Assembly (NCBI GenBank): GCA_028023455.1 | Contig: JAQFVV010012405.1 | Coordinates: forward strand, 5,295,334 to 5,359,333 | Length of the DNA: 64,000 nt | Source: Epiperipatus broadwayi | Lineage: Eukaryota > Onychophora > Udeonychophora > Euonychophora > Peripatidae | Direction: 5' to 3' | Shown: positions 1 through 12,429 of the stretch, piece by piece | Layout of the letters: the number at the start of each line of letters is the position of its first letter | Position numbering within the stretch: the stretch's first letter is position 1 | Program-made: the position numbers and the translations under genes | The notes under the pieces: model-generated | The model's database searches: none | What the model was told of the DNA's origin: nothing | What the model saw: the letters and a program-made list of their open reading frames with translations, nothing else

Positions 1-255
1 GATTTCATTTATTAAATATTATATGCCTACAATCTATCTTAAATATTTATTATTATTGACACATACATATGTGTGTTTCATGCTCACATATACATGAACA
101 TCTATTTGTACATGCCATTAACTATAGTAAAATAATAGTTAAACTTCATAGAACAATATTTTTCTTTATTTTGAAAGATGTAAGATTTTGGAATAGAGGT
201 TACAATATTAAAATGTATATATATATATGTTAATTCTAATGTTTTCACAGATAAA

Positions 256-257
<2 letters not shown>

Positions 258-300
<43 letters not shown>
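258..300. repeat. (TA)n microsatellite
   Basis: About 43 bases of uninterrupted alternating T and A. Confidence 0.95.
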
Positions 301-303
<3 letters not shown>

Positions 304-1363
304 CATCAACATTTATTTATAAAAGTCTTTTGAAAGGGAATGGAAGAATGTCTAATAAATATTTGCATTGTCATATTTGCTTAATTATCAGGGTCACACT
401 TTTTTAAATTATTAAATTTGAAAGTGTATTTATCTATCTTATCAATATGTTTTTTATTAATTTATACATCTATCTATTACTATTATTTAATATCTCCAAG
501 TATCTCAATTACTCTTAGTGATAATGACTAAAGTGCATGGTAGTGCTGGTATCTGTTTATTTGCATTAAACTATATGGTTAGATGAAATGAAAACTTTTT
601 CTTCCTCTTTCTGTTTTTTATTTTTGCTTTTTTTATATAGCATAATTAAGTTGATAAAATTGTAAGATTATAATAGATATATGTATGAAATATGGTTGTA
701 TTGATATAATGTTTAAATTTTGTAGATCTGATGAAGAGTGCTAGGAATAGTCGAAACTGTAAAGAATAAATAAATATATTTTGCTTTAAAATGTAAGGGA
801 AGTGTGAAATATTATTATATATTATAAAATGGAGAAATTGTAAATATATTTTAACACATTATAATAAACTACTTTTCAAACACTTTCCTCTTAAAGAAAT
901 AATTATATTAAGCATCTTTAAATTTAGATATTGTTTATCATTATGAACTATTGTTTAAAAGTTTGCCATTTTGTTTCTATCTAAACATCTAATTTGAACC
1001 CATACAATAATCATCCATTACAATTAAATTTAGTTGGACCAATATAGTGCTTGAGTAATTGATAGCTTCATTTACCTTTAATTTAGCTGACCATCATATG
1101 ACTTGACTAGAGGATGAATTCTTGTTCTCTTTATTCACTGTTTCTAATTCAATATCTCACAAGATAAAATAAAATCTCCCATCTTCTGTTATAATATTTA
1201 TAAACACATTTTAAAAGATGTAAACTCTAATCCTAAATTTTGAATCATAAATGTGTGTGATCTCTTATGAGACTTTATATATACCATATAAACCAAATAA
1301 TGTTATATATAGAGCTGGCAAATAAGCTTTTATTCTGCAAAGCTTATTAAGAGTTTGTGTAAG

Positions 1364-1364
<1 letters not shown>

Positions 1365-1412
<48 letters not shown>
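1365..1412. repeat. (TA)n microsatellite
   Basis: About 48 bases of uninterrupted alternating T and A. Confidence 0.95.
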
Positions 1413-1413
<1 letters not shown>

Positions 1414-2084
1414 CATTTGTAATACAAGCTGGTTAAATTAGGTCATGTGTCATATGACTTGATTTTCTTGTAAACCAAATAATTTATTCTAAAAAAAATT
1501 TCAAAACAGATAAATAAAATTCAGTAATAAGTTTTATCAAAAGCTATCCTATCCAAGCATTCAAACTCAATTACCTACCTATTTTGAGATTGTCAGCTAC
1601 TTTTCAGGTAAAAAACAATGAGAAAAAATTCAAATTTTTAGGATTAATATAAGATTTATATAAGCACCACACATTGACAATTTAAAAATACATTAGTCAT
1701 ATTGTATCAGGTGTTTCAGAATTAATAGAATATAGTAAAACACTGAATAAAGCAAGCTATTATGTCATTGTTTAGATTATTCAATATTTGTTTAAAAATA
1801 AATCTGCCTTTTCATACTTAGCAATTCATGGTATTTTACTATATTGTTTTATGGGTGCCCATTATAAAATATTGAGTACCTTTTATATTCAATCTTTTAG
1901 GCCAACTTGTAATGTATCATTGAATCCAGTATTTTTGAGCCAATTTTGCTTTATATCTGAGAAAGATCAACAATTACAAAACATGTGTGTCATGAAATTG
2001 ATGGATTTTAATGTTTAGATGAATTAACAAATGGCTTATATTTTGATCTATTTTTATAATGTTTGATTAGACTTTATATACATC

Positions 2085-2672
2085 ATTAAAATTATCCCAA
2101 ATTCAAAATTAAAATAAGACTAGCCAAAGAAAATAAACTCTGTAATACAACCAATCAAAAAATATATGCTAAATGTTACCTATATTCCCAATTAAATCCC
2201 CCTCCACACTAAATGTTACCCATATTCCCAATTAAGTCCCACACACCCTTAATATTAATAGAACAAAATTTAAACAAGTTAGCTGCTTCTGAATCAGAAA
2301 ATTTTAATAATAAAATTTTTTTAATTCTTTTTATTTCATTTCTTTCAAAGAATACAACCTTAACCTCATCATAACTAATAATATGGTCTATATCTCTTTC
2401 ATGGATAAGGTTAAGGTTGTCTTCTTTGAAAAAAATAAAAAAAAGAATTAAAAAATCTTTATTATTAAAAATTCATAATTCTGAAGCAATTGATTTGTTT
2501 AAGAGTTCTTTTAATATTAAGGGTGTGCAGAATGTAGATGGGAATTGTGGGAAATAGTACATATTTGTTGATATGTTTTAGTTCCACTTTGGCAGGGAAA
2601 CTAATGATTGAGTTATAGAGTTTATCTTCTTTGGTTGGTCTTGTTTAATTTTGAATTTGGGATAATTTTAAT
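2085..2672. repeat. Long imperfect inverted repeat (foldback)
   Basis: The left arm runs about 2085-2370 and the right arm about 2404-2672, around a ~33-nt loop. Matching blocks include ATTAAAATTATCCCAAATTC on the left with its reverse complement near 2655-2672, CCCTTAATATTAA with TTAATATTAAGGG, and ACAACCTTAACCT with AGGTTAAGGTTGT next to the loop. The arms have many small indels, so the element is old. It has no coding capacity, no tRNA-like boxes and no hammerhead motif, so it differs from the family at 4780. A MITE-like or foldback origin is likely; the class is unknown. Confidence 0.8.
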
Positions 2673-2704
2673 TATTTTATTGACTAGTTTAGTAGTAGCT
2701 TTTA

Positions 2705-2740
2705 ATATATATATATATATATAGAGAGAGAGGGGGGGGA
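2705..2740. repeat. AT/AG/poly-G low-complexity tract
   Basis: TA repeats run into AG repeats and then a G-run, just outside the foldback at 2085-2672. Confidence 0.85.
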
Positions 2741-3933
2741 AGAAAATCAGATGACATCCAGGATGCCAATTAATTTAGATTAGGATACAAGGCTACCATA
2801 TAACTTTGATACAATTTTATCTTATTTTGATATATATGTTTAAATTTGTTTCTATTAGTCAATATACAAGATTCACTCGTTCGTTGTGTTTGAAAGTCAA
2901 TCGGCTATTGGTTGTTTGGAGATAAAAAAAGTACCAAAAATTGTCACAATAGCATATTAAGTATTTAATAAGATGCAAATATCTGATAAAAATGGTCAAT
3001 CATTTAGCAGGCTGATTCTTTTATTGTATACATGCACAGACATAAAATAAATGATCGAATGGTATTATTGTTCGGCAGTTAGTAAGAAGTTCGTGTGCCA
3101 GACCGTGAATCTTAAACTCCAGAGCCTTCCACATTAATCTACCCCAAACCATGTAGGGCACGCACAGATATAAACACATATTTTATCTATTTTACGATAA
3201 TTATATTTTTAACTTTTATAAACAATCGAAATTCTTATATTTATAAATCAGGCGTAGTATTTCTCTCGTTTTTTATATATGTATACAAAATATAATTTCT
3301 TCGTCTTTTTAAAATATTGGATTTAATCATTTTTCCAAATTTAACCGTATAATTGCAGATAACTTTATAATATAACGTCTTATTACTTAAGCATTTGCTA
3401 TTATTATTATTATTTTTCACGTGTGCTTACTTTTTATTTTCTTTGTATATTTTCTTTCCCACGTAGTTATCCAGTACTCTTCAGATTTATTACTTTTCTA
3501 TGGCGGAAATATTAGCCAAGTTTGCGGTAAATTTATTGGTAAAGCACGGAAGTTACGTGATTTTTAGAGTACTTGATAATGTTGGCTAGACCATGACATG
3601 TTGCATAAGGAATTCAATTTCATGCACGTGCAAAGCACCTGCGTGTAATAAACATGTAAAAATATATAACACACGCGCTTATACTTTTTTTTTTATAACA
3701 GTGATCAATTTTAATTAAGTCAGTTACTAATAGTTATATATATATGTTTAAAAGTCGACCCTTCAAAAGTATGAGAAATTATTTAAATTTGCGATAATTA
3801 GGGAAAATATTAAAATCTAAATTTATATTGACAAGATCTGTTATTTTTCTATTTATCTACTTATTTATCTGCCCGTCCATACATCCATTAATTTATATAT
3901 CTAATTGTATATTAATATATATTTACCTACTCC
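2741..3933. other. AT-rich noncoding stretch
   Basis: I see no gene, repeat family or RNA here. Confidence 0.5.
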
Positions 3934-4152
<219 letters not shown>

Positions 4153-4779
4153 CTCCTTTACTCTGTAATTCTTTTAACCATTTATTTTACATAATGTAAT
4201 AATGGCAAAATCTTAAGTTGTTTCTTTGATTGGCACCATTAAATTGACGTTTTTATGATGGAAAAAATAAATAAATAAAATAACTACCAAGTACAGAATA
4301 ATATTTTAATTTTGCAGTTTTTCAGATATTCGGAATTATGGAATATTCTTCAATTTTTAAAAAGTTTATTTTTGTATAACATCAGATGTTTTAGAAGAAA
4401 AAAATATAACACAAAAGCGCTGCTGCATATATTTAAATTCATAGATGTAGTAATACTATAAAATATGTACTTTTAACATATATGTATTTTAAAACTTATT
4501 GTATATATATATTTAATCTGGGATTAAAAAAGTTTTTGAAAATAATATTTATCAATCTTCTATGCTATGACCACTAATCAAAAATTATTGTTCAAAAACT
4601 CCAAGGAATCTTATTGTTTAGACTCTTTTAAAAGGTCCTAATCAACAGTGACAGAAAACTTTTTTGCATAAGTAGCCATCAATATTGTGATAAAATCTTA
4701 TTCTTTCTTTTTAAAGCTTTCATATCCTGATGTAAATATTTGAAAACCAAGCACTCTTCACAAACCTGGAGCTTAATTG
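4153..4779. other. AT-rich noncoding stretch
   Basis: Nothing recognisable between the microsatellite and the first hammerhead-family palindrome. Confidence 0.5.
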
Positions 4780-5150
4780 TAAATATAGGAGATTTGAACT
4801 CAGATTTTCAAGCACCCTTCAACTATCCATACTATCTCATACAACTGGTACACATGACCACACACATGTACAAAAGATAAATAATCACCAATAAACGTAT
4901 TTTGTGCTAAACCAGCACTCACCAGTTGATCCAGATTATCATCTCTCACACATATATAAACTAAGCACTGATTATATATGTGTGTGTGGAAGAGATTAAT
5001 CTGGACCAACTGATGAGTACTGGTTTACACGAAATGCGCGTATTGATTATTTATCTTTTGTATATGTGTGTGGTCATGTGTATCAGTTGTATGAGATAGT
5101 GTGGATAGTTGAAGGGCGCTTGAAAGTTTGAGTTCAAATCTTCTATATTT
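4780..5150. mobile_element. Palindromic copy of the hammerhead/tRNA-like family
   Basis: This is an inverted dimer. The left arm (about 4780-4960) is the reverse complement of the right arm (about 4975-5150). Read outward, each arm holds a hammerhead-like core, then a linker ending in TTATCTTTTG, then a tRNA-like segment ending in GAGTTCAAATC. The arms have diverged: the left core reads CTGGTGAG, the right keeps CTGATGAG. The outer ends AAATATAGGAGATTTGAAC and its complement mark the termini. No protein is encoded; an autonomous partner such as a LINE would be needed. Outward-facing tRNA-like segments make this look like two non-autonomous retroelement units joined head to head. Confidence 0.75.
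4992..5055 (+). ncRNA. Hammerhead-ribozyme-like motif (both core boxes kept)
   Basis: The core box CTGATGA is at 5010-5016 and GAAA at 5031-5034, preceded by C as in canonical hammerheads. Stem III would be the short ATGCGCGT hairpin, which includes the last A of the GAAA box and ends at T5041. The scissile position would follow A5042 in a GTA triplet. Stem I pairs CCAA before the core with the segment after the cleavage site, here TTGA with one mismatch; an outer AT-rich pairing is possible beyond an internal loop. Stem II (5017-5030) is degraded relative to the family consensus GTGCTG-GTT-CAGCAC. Activity is therefore uncertain. Confidence 0.55.
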
Positions 5151-5520
5151 ATATCCTGAGGTCTTATTTCTCAAGTAATAACGAGAGTATATTATTTTTT
5201 ATTATTTTCAAGGAGCGGTTCTATTATATCTCAAATAATGGTTAGAATGTGTGCAAATTAAGTCCACGAGTTATTTTATCAGGAAACTACTCACTTGATA
5301 AACTAAGACAATACTTCCAAACATGAAAATGTTGTCAGCCTACTTCTGTGAAAAAATTTTCTTTGTGGGAGGGTTTAAACATTTTTTTTGGAAACTTTAA
5401 ATATGCTTTTCTTAGTATATAAGTTGTATGTATTATTTATAGCGAATAACATTCTTTTACAAATCATCATAATATTCCATCATAAAGGACTGATACACAG
5501 TATATCTCAAAAACTTTTTT

Positions 5521-5815
5521 AATTAAAGGGGATTTGAACTCAGACTTTTAAACTCTATGCAGTCGTCCACTCTACCCAATATAACCGACACACATGCCCA
5601 CATACATGTGAAAAAGATAAATGATCTCCAATATACATATTTCATGTGAGCGGTTCAGCATGAAATACACGTATTAAAGATCATTTATCTTTTTCACATG
5701 TATGTGGTCACGTGTGTCAGTTATATTGGCTAGAGTGGATGACTGTAAAAAGTTTGAAAGTCTGAGTTCAAATCTTTACATTTAGATTAAGTATATACAC
5801 TATACTTGTATTTCA
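5521..5815. mobile_element. Short palindromic copy of the hammerhead/tRNA-like family
   Basis: The left arm starts GGGGATTTGAACTCAGAC and the right arm ends GTCTGAGTTCAAATC. Both carry the linker TGTGAAAAAGATAAATGATC or its complement. The centre (about 5640-5665) keeps only GGTTCAGCATGAAATAC, the second half of the hammerhead-like core, so the CTGATGA box is lost. The right terminus ends in ACTATACTTGTATTTC, shared with copies near 49870 and 57240. No protein coding. Confidence 0.75.
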
Positions 5816-6019
5816 ATATTAAAAACTTATTAATAATTTTATTTTAACTGCGAACATTTTCATCATATATATAACATGTATATAAATTGTTATATTTTGA
5901 ATTAGAAGGATCGAACTTACTTGACATTTACCTGTCAAAGTTGTGGGTGAAGTATGTGTGACATTTGTAATTCAAAATGTAACCATTTATTAATGATAAA
6001 TACTATATATATAATAACG

Positions 6020-6120
6020 ATATATATGAGAGATAGTAAATTGAGTCAACTAATGAGTGCTGGTTCAGCATAAAATACATTTTGTAGGTCATTTGCCTTT
6101 TATTGTATCTTTATCATATG
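6020..6120 (+). mobile_element. Solitary fragment of the hammerhead-like core
   Basis: The sequence GAGTCAACTAATGAGTGCTGGTTCAGCATAAAATAC is split here as CAACTAATGAGTGCTGG at about 6047-6063 followed by TTCAGCATAAAATAC. It matches the family core but both boxes are mutated (CTAATGAG, TAAA). There is no second arm. Confidence 0.6.
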
Positions 6121-6402
6121 ATTCAAAAAGAACATGGGGTAGTATGGAGGTTAATACATTTACAAACATGTATATACAGTGAATACATGTACCTACAATA
6201 TTATTTTAAAACTTTTGCTATGCACATTTTTTGATAGCCATAATCATTTGAGATGAATTTCCAATTTTTTATTTTAACAAATAAAACTTTATTCTGCATT
6301 ATATTCTTACAACTTTCAAATTATTTATAAGAAATGTAATTTTAAAAATAAAAAAAACATTCTTAAAAAGTAATATTTCATTTTTCATATATGATAATAA
6401 TA
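6121..6402. other. Noncoding
   Basis: Nothing recognisable. Confidence 0.4.
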
Positions 6403-6618
6403 ATAATAGATGGACAGTTGAAATCTTAAACTGAATGCCAAGAGGTTGTAAAAGACCTAGAAATAGACCATGGGTGAGATGGATGAATGAAATAAGGAAG
6501 TCTGCTGAGATAATGTGAAACAGAAAGGCTAGAGATTGGAGAAGATGGACTGAATTTGGAGAGATCTTCATACTGCAGTGGATCGATAATTGTTGAAAAT
6601 GATGATAATGATGAAACT
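6403..6618 (+). pseudogene. LINE 3' end (RT C-terminal tail), decayed
   Basis: This is a 5'-truncated copy of the LINE tail seen better at 15.4 and 33.6 kb. Recognisable blocks encode RWTVEILN, RPRNRPWVRWMNE and RRWTEFGE-like stretches with one in-frame stop near 6515, and it ends in TGATGATAATGATGA. In the non-LTR retrotransposon family concerned, this is the extreme C-terminus of the endonuclease/reverse-transcriptase polyprotein. The GAT/TGA tail resembles RTE-type elements, though the clade call is inference. Confidence 0.8.
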
Positions 6619-7348
6619 GAAGTATATAAACAAAACAATAGCTTTTATTATTTCATAAAATTTGGAACAAAATAAAATTTATTTGAACTACATTTCTAAC
6701 TTGCAAATGCATTTTTGTAATGAATGCATAAAATAACAAAATTTAAAATTTCACTTGTAATTATTTTTAAAAATGACAAAAAATAACAGCTATGATGATT
6801 GTACAGGTTTTCCTTGACTTATATTTTTTTAAAAAACAAATATTTGAAATGAAATTCAGGTCTAATCATTACATTCTTACCAAAAATAAATATTTCACAA
6901 ATATTTTGCAAAATTAGTTGTAAATATAAAAACAAAGTGTAGAAAATATATGATTTTCATTTTCAAGATTTGAAGAAAAGATTAATCAGTTTCCAGAAGC
7001 ACATTAACCACTTTGAGGACAAAGAAACAGACAATCTCCGATGTTTTGCATGAAGTTTTCCACATAATGCTGATATCTAGAATTTTTTTTAATTAATAAA
7101 TTAATACATATATGGTCCAGTTTTTACTGTCAAATTAATACAAAACTGGTAAACAAAAGTTACAGATAGCCACAAAAAAATGATTTCAGCTGAGTGATCA
7201 AAGCACTATCTGGTGATACACAGTGAAATGTATACTAAGTTAAATAACTTGATTATAAATTTATTTCATTTACAAACATAATTAAAAAAAACAGTTTAAA
7301 TAAAATATCTGTAAATTAATTAATAGATTTAGTTATAGTAAATTGCCT
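6619..7348. other. Noncoding
   Basis: AT-rich sequence with no recognisable gene. Part of it (about 6690-6960) resembles 61745-62070 in several short blocks such as AAAATGACAAAAAATAACAG, so it may be an old dispersed repeat. Confidence 0.45.
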
Positions 7349-7356
7349 GTTTTACT

Positions 7357-7451
7357 GTTTTTTTTTTCATATGTCAAATGCGTTGACCGGGAAGTGAATC
7401 CGGGCCAGCTGCTTGCAGCTATGCTAACCACTAGGCCACCAATGCTTGACA
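7357..7451 (-). mobile_element. tRNA-Gly-derived SINE, short subtype
   Basis: On the minus strand it starts GTCAAGCATTGGTGGCCTAG, giving an A box very like tRNA-Gly (GCATTGGTGGTTCAGTGG). It continues to a B box GGATTCACTTCC and an acceptor 3' strand TCAACGC. The tRNA-like body (7380-7445, 66 nt) is followed by CATTTGACATATGA and an A-run. An 8-bp TSD GTTTTACT flanks it (7349-7356 and 7452-7459). This subtype lacks the extra variable-arm length of the other four copies. Confidence 0.85.
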
Positions 7452-7737
7452 GTTTTACTTTTCTATCTTAATGCTATTTAAGAAGAGGACAAAAGTCAAA
7501 AAAGTATAACATTTTATAAAAATTTCTAAAACAGCTAAATGAAAAAGGAAATAAATTAATGTATTTTTTAAAGAGTTATAAAAAAAGATGGGGGAGGGAA
7601 GATGAATTAATCAGTATTTTAATTAGTGATACATTTTGCACCTATATAAAAATAAATATATATATAATTTTGATATTATTATAAATACAACAATTTTATA
7701 TAATGTATAAAAATTGTTTACATATACAATTTTATTA

Positions 7738-8208
7738 AAGAGAATTTGAACCCAGACTTTCAAGCTCGCTTCAGTCATCCACTCTATCTTACAGAACCAA
7801 TACACATGAGCACATATATGTGAAAAAAATAAATGATCTATAAGCCAGCATTTATCAGTTGATTCGGATTATCATCTCCCATATATATATATATATATGG
7901 CTGAAGAGTTAGAAAGTGGAGAAGATTGAAGCTTATTCATTAAAGTTTGAAGATTTGCTATCTTAATATAAACTGAGCACTGATTATATATGTGTGTGGG
8001 GGAGATAATCCAGACCATTTGATGAATGCTGATTCAGCATGGAATATATATAGGAGATCATTTATCTTTTTCATATGTATGTAATCAAGTGTATTGATTG
8101 TATAAGATAACAGTGGATAACTGAATGAAGCTTGAAAGTCTGGGTTCACATCCCCTCTAACAACATCTAGCTTAAGAATATATACTATATTTATATTTAA
8201 ATAATACA
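7738..8208. mobile_element. Palindromic copy of the hammerhead/tRNA-like family with central body
   Basis: The left arm (about 7738-7880) starts AGAATTTGAACCCAGACTTTC. The right arm (about 7985-8170) ends GAAAGTCTGGGTTCACATCC. Between them is a piece of the family body, ATTAAAGTTTGAAGATTTGC followed by TATCTTAATATAAACTGAGC, in the same direction as the right arm. The right core is degraded (TTGATGAATGC, then GGAA). The right tail runs to a TATTTAAATAAT terminus. Confidence 0.75.
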
Positions 8209-8663
8209 ATTTTATTCTGAAAAATGAAGTCAATATTGATTCCCCAAAGTATATGAAAAATCTCAGATAAAAAGCAAACAATTATAATGGTTTTCCTATG
8301 AGGAAATGATTATAATACTATTCACTATTAAAAACGCTTAACTTTAAACAAATTTCTTTATTATATATCAAACCTGTTCCACTGTTAAATGTTTCAACAT
8401 TTTCTTAATTACATTACTAATAAAAGTACTAATTTGTGTGTAAGTGTATAGTAAGAATATTTCAATTATTCTGATTTTTTTCTACATGATAATTGTGCAT
8501 TTTATGTTTGCATTTTGAATTTAGTACATTGAATGAGGGTCATATTTCTTTGAAATATGATTTGTTAAGTAAAAATAAAACATGTACAAATTAAATTAAG
8601 CTAACATAATGCACATTTTATTTTTTGCACATTTATGTTGTCAATTTTTTTTGTTTTGTTTTT
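8209..8663. other. Noncoding
   Basis: Nothing recognisable. Confidence 0.5.
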
Positions 8664-9105
8664 ACTTTTAAAGAAAGGCTTTAACCTTTATGTTATGCAT
8701 CTTGAACATTTATAATAGCTAAACAATGCCTTTTTTGGACTCTAGAGGGACATCTCAAACTTCAACACAAGATAGCAACTTTATAAAGATAAGACCGGCT
8801 ATCTTATCCTTAACCTAAATTCCCATTTATATAGGCCAATTCGAAACATCTTCATTTGAGAGCATGAAGCTGTTAGTTTCTTCACTTTTTAAATCCACTA
8901 TTATAAACTAACATTGGTTTATATAAGTGAAAATTTAAGTTAAAGGTAAGATGGTTAAAGATAAGATGGCCATTCTTACCTTTATAAAGTCTCTATCTTG
9001 TGTTGAAGTTTGAGAGATTCCTTTATAGTCCCCCAAAAAACATCATTTGACTATTATAAATATTCAAGGTGCATATGATAAAGATTAAAGTCTTTCTCTA
9101 AAAGT
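8664..9105. repeat. Long inverted repeat (foldback element)
   Basis: The left arm is about 8664-8835 and the right arm about 8916-9105, with an ~80-nt loop. Matching blocks include TCAAACTTCAACACAAGATAG with its complement near 8993-9013, CTTTATAAAGATAAGA with its mirror, and AAGAAAGGCTTTAA with TTAAAGTCTTTCT. It carries no tRNA-like or hammerhead motif, so this is a third, independent foldback type in the window. Confidence 0.85.
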
Positions 9106-11356
9106 ATTTACATACTTTCTATGCACTTAATAAATAATCACAATGTTTTTTGTTTTAATAAAAATGACTTAATCCAGATATGTGCCATTTTTCCCCACAC
9201 AACTTTACTAATATTTTATATAAAATACAATATATTGTAGATAAATCATATTTAGAATTATTTTCATAACATTTTCTGACTACACCTAGTGAGATTTGAG
9301 TTATTAGATCAACATTTTAATTTTAAAATTTAAAATCTTGGTTACAAATTTAAATTTACAAATGAAAAAAATTATAAAAAATTATAATGAACTTTCCAAA
9401 TTATAAGCTATCAATATGATATATATGATATATCAAAAACATGCTAGGCAATAATAAAGCTGATATTAAAAATCTATCTTTTCTGTGTATGTGTTCATTA
9501 ATAGTTGTTTATAATGTTAGCTTAGAAACGAAGGAAATAATTTTATAGTTGCCTTACAAAATATATAAACATATAAAATACATAATGGAAAGAAGAATTT
9601 TATGTTTACTGGTTCTTTGTGGTTAATACTATTGTAAAAAGAAAATCAAATATTTGTTGAATCAATTCCAGTTTTTAAATTGAATGGATTATTATAAAGT
9701 CATAGCAGTCTATGAAATGCTTGTATAAAATTAAAAATTGTATGTATATTTATAAAATTATCACAAAAACTCAAAACTGTTTGATAGCTATTTGACAAAG
9801 TGATATGATTATAATTATTATTATTTCTGTTATAACATTGCTTTAAGTTTTTTAACTTGTATTTTTAAAAGTGGAACATACTTCAAAAAAATATTTGAAA
9901 CATAAAAATAATTTATTTTTAATAATTTATAATGAAATATTTTGAGAAAATACACTATGAAATTATGCAATGTTATTTCTTAATGTTCAAAAGAATAAAA
10001 TGAGAGGTTCTTAATAATTGCATTCAAAAAATCAATGAATCAGCAACCTTTAGTTCAGTTACAGTTTTTTATCTGATTTTACTTAGTAGATTATTTCTTA
10101 TTGAGCTATTAATGATAAAAAAAATCTAAAATTATCAGTAGTCCACAGAGGAGTTTAATCTAAATTTTTAGTAATTGACTATAAATGAGGGTTACAAAAG
10201 GGCTAATAAATCAATTTAAACCATGGCACTGCATTATCATAGCTCACAAGAAACCATACTATAAATAAGAAGAGCTAAATATAACTTACATTAGTAAAAC
10301 TTCTCAGTCCACATTATTTTTACAAGACTCTCAATGTTTGGAATGAAGTATTAAGTGAAAAAAAATAGGAATTTCCAAATTTGAATCAGTCCTTCATGAT
10401 CATGGTTTTTGTTTTATCAATTTCATGATGAAAATAATTTTCATAAAGAATAAAACTGTAATACTTATAAAAGATGAACAAAATGAAAGTTAAAATCTAT
10501 TATGGACCTTGGATTAGTTTCAACAAAGATTAGACAAGTATCAAATATGTATTTACAAAATCGAACATAGAGTGATTTTTTTTTTTAGTTTGACTCATTG
10601 AATTTGAATTTCTATTAAAAACATTTTCTAAGTATTTATGAAAATTGTTATCGATAAAAGTATTGGTTTACCAAGACTTAAGTTTACTTTTTTTTATAAT
10701 CATGGTTTCAATGTGATAAATTTTGTTCCCACAATCCTAATAATTAGTTTCAGGAGTAAAATCTGATAGTGTGCACTAATGGGAATAAAGGGTTAAGCTA
10801 TGATAGTGCACAAATGAGGTAGATTGTTGATTGGCAAGTTTTAGTCAAGATGTTTCTGGGTAAACATTTCAGAGACCATTACTTGTTATTTCTTTTGAGT
10901 ATATTATATTTCTTATTGTCAAACATCATGGAACAGTGTTCAAGCTATATGGTTTTTAAGTATGTGAATAATTCCAGATGCATTATAGGGCTGAAAATAT
11001 TTTATATATATTTAAGTAATTATTTGAGATTAATTGAACACTGATAAAACATGAATAGGCATGGAAATGAGAAGTAGAGCAGCTTTAAAAAAGGTGTAGA
11101 ATTTCTTCTGGATAATTATTGAACAAAACATATGTAGGCTCAAAATTTAGCTTTAATCAGTCAATGAAAATATTTTGGTTGGAATTGTACCTTGTAATAA
11201 ATTAAGAAGAAATTTTGACCATGATTGAAGAGCATAAAGGTTTTGGAACTTGGTAATACTCTTAGAAACTGGCAGAATTGTCCATTGATGTCTGGATAGC
11301 TAAGTCATCTTATTTAAACATTTAAACAATATGACAGTGAATGTTTTGATGTTTAC
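9106..11356. other. AT-rich noncoding stretch
   Basis: More than 2 kb with no gene, RNA or repeat that I can support. Confidence 0.55.
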
Positions 11357-11435
11357 ATGATCTAATAGATCAGCATGCTCAGTGGCATGATCTATGATCT
11401 AATAGATCAGCATGCTCAGTGGCATGATCTATGAT
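11357..11435 (+). repeat. 37-bp tandem duplication
   Basis: A 37-bp unit beginning ATGATCTAATAGATCAGC is present twice (11357-11393, 11394-11430) with no visible mismatch, plus five bases of a third copy. The identity implies a recent duplication or a sequencing/assembly slip. Confidence 0.95.
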
Positions 11436-11524
11436 AAAAAAACCATTTGACATATGAAATTGAAACAATCAGTAGTATTGGAAAGGAGATAACACTACGT
11501 ATTGGATTAGTAAGTATTATATAG

Positions 11525-11935
11525 GTATATGAGCACAGACTTTCACATGCCCCACCACTCTCCACACTATCTCATAATACTCATACACTTGAACACATAT
11601 ATGCTGAAAAGATAAATAATCACCAATATATGAATTTCTTGCCAAACCAGAAATCATCAGTTGGTTCAGATTACCATCTCTATACATATATGCTATAAGT
11701 GCTCAGATATATAATAAGATAGCCAATCTTCATACTTTAATGGACAGGCTTCAATCTACTCCACACTCCAACTTTTCAACTGTCCATCCAATTGAAAATC
11801 TGATGATGGAATGCTCAAAGAACAGCCTAAGGCCAAGATTCTTGTCACACTCATGATGACCTAAGGTCAATATGACTTCTCATGTACAGAACAATCCATT
11901 TAATACATATACAAGGAATGGGCAGACATTTCTAC
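11525..11935 (-). mobile_element. Near-full copy of the hammerhead/tRNA-like family
   Basis: Read on the minus strand it has, in order: a 5' body with CATGAGAAGTCATATTGACC, then GAGCATTCCATCATCAGAT, then AAAGTATGAAGATTGGCTA; the hammerhead-like core (11618-11681); the linker; and a tRNA-like 3' part ending GAAAGTCTGTGCTCATAT. The order body, ribozyme, tRNA-like matches the copies at 47.6-48.0 and 59.1-59.5 kb. It encodes no protein. Confidence 0.75.
11618..11681 (-). ncRNA. Hammerhead-ribozyme-like motif (both core boxes kept)
   Basis: On the minus strand the CTGATGA box lies at 11660-11654 and GAAA at 11638-11635. Stem I inner pairing CCAA/TTGG is intact. Stem II has decayed (TTTCTG-GTT-TGGCAA) and no longer closes with a G-C pair. 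Stem III/cleavage region reads TTCATATATTGG. Likely inactive or weak, but the core is conserved. Confidence 0.5.
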
Positions 11936-11937
11936 TA

Positions 11938-12100
11938 TGTAATAACTGAAACACACACGCTTATTATATACCTGTGTCAATGTTATAAGATAGTGTGGAG
12001 AGTGATGGGTCATGTGAAAGTCTGTGCTCATATACCCTATATATTACATTTATAGACACAGGTATATAATAAGCCTGTGTGTTTCAGTTATTATTAATAA
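11938..12100. repeat. ~40-bp inverted repeat around a tRNA-like fragment
   Basis: GTAATAACTGAAACACACAC and the following TATTATATACCTGTGTC (from about 11939) are repeated in inverse orientation at 12055-12098 (GACACAGGTATATAATAAGC, then GTGTTTCAGTTATTA). Between them lies a family right-arm fragment (TATAAGATAGTGTGGAGAG through GAAAGTCTGTGCTCATA). The pair was probably made when the inverted dimer formed. Confidence 0.8.
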
Positions 12101-12429
12101 GTATTGCAATATATATTTTGACCCTAATTTAAGTCACATAAGATTTAGGACATATCAAATTGAGCCCTAAGGAAAATGCTTTTTGGTGAATAGAAAATTT
12201 GCAGATGAGCACCAGATGTGTGCTTTTATTACAGACATAAGTTTATCATAGATCTTGTTAAAGAGCCACATCATGGACCATAGTAAGAAGTATTCCATTA
12301 AGAATAGTCTACATTATATGAACTTTTCGCAATAGTATACAGCATTTTTTGGGGGAATGCATTCATTTTTATATTGAATGTGTTATGATGAGACTGATTA
12401 TATGATGGCTTAATTGCATTCTAGACAGA
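12101..12429. other. Noncoding
   Basis: Nothing recognisable. Confidence 0.4.

Larger units (their letters stand above)
1..2084. other. AT-rich noncoding stretch with two AT microsatellites
   Basis: I see no credible gene here. Alternating TA tracts lie at about 258-300 and 1365-1412. A 76-codon open frame at 1788-2018 has no recognisable domain and looks like chance. Confidence 0.7.

Noticed and set aside
1788-2018. 76-codon open frame
   Set aside because: No domain, no codon bias and AT-rich; chance length in this composition.
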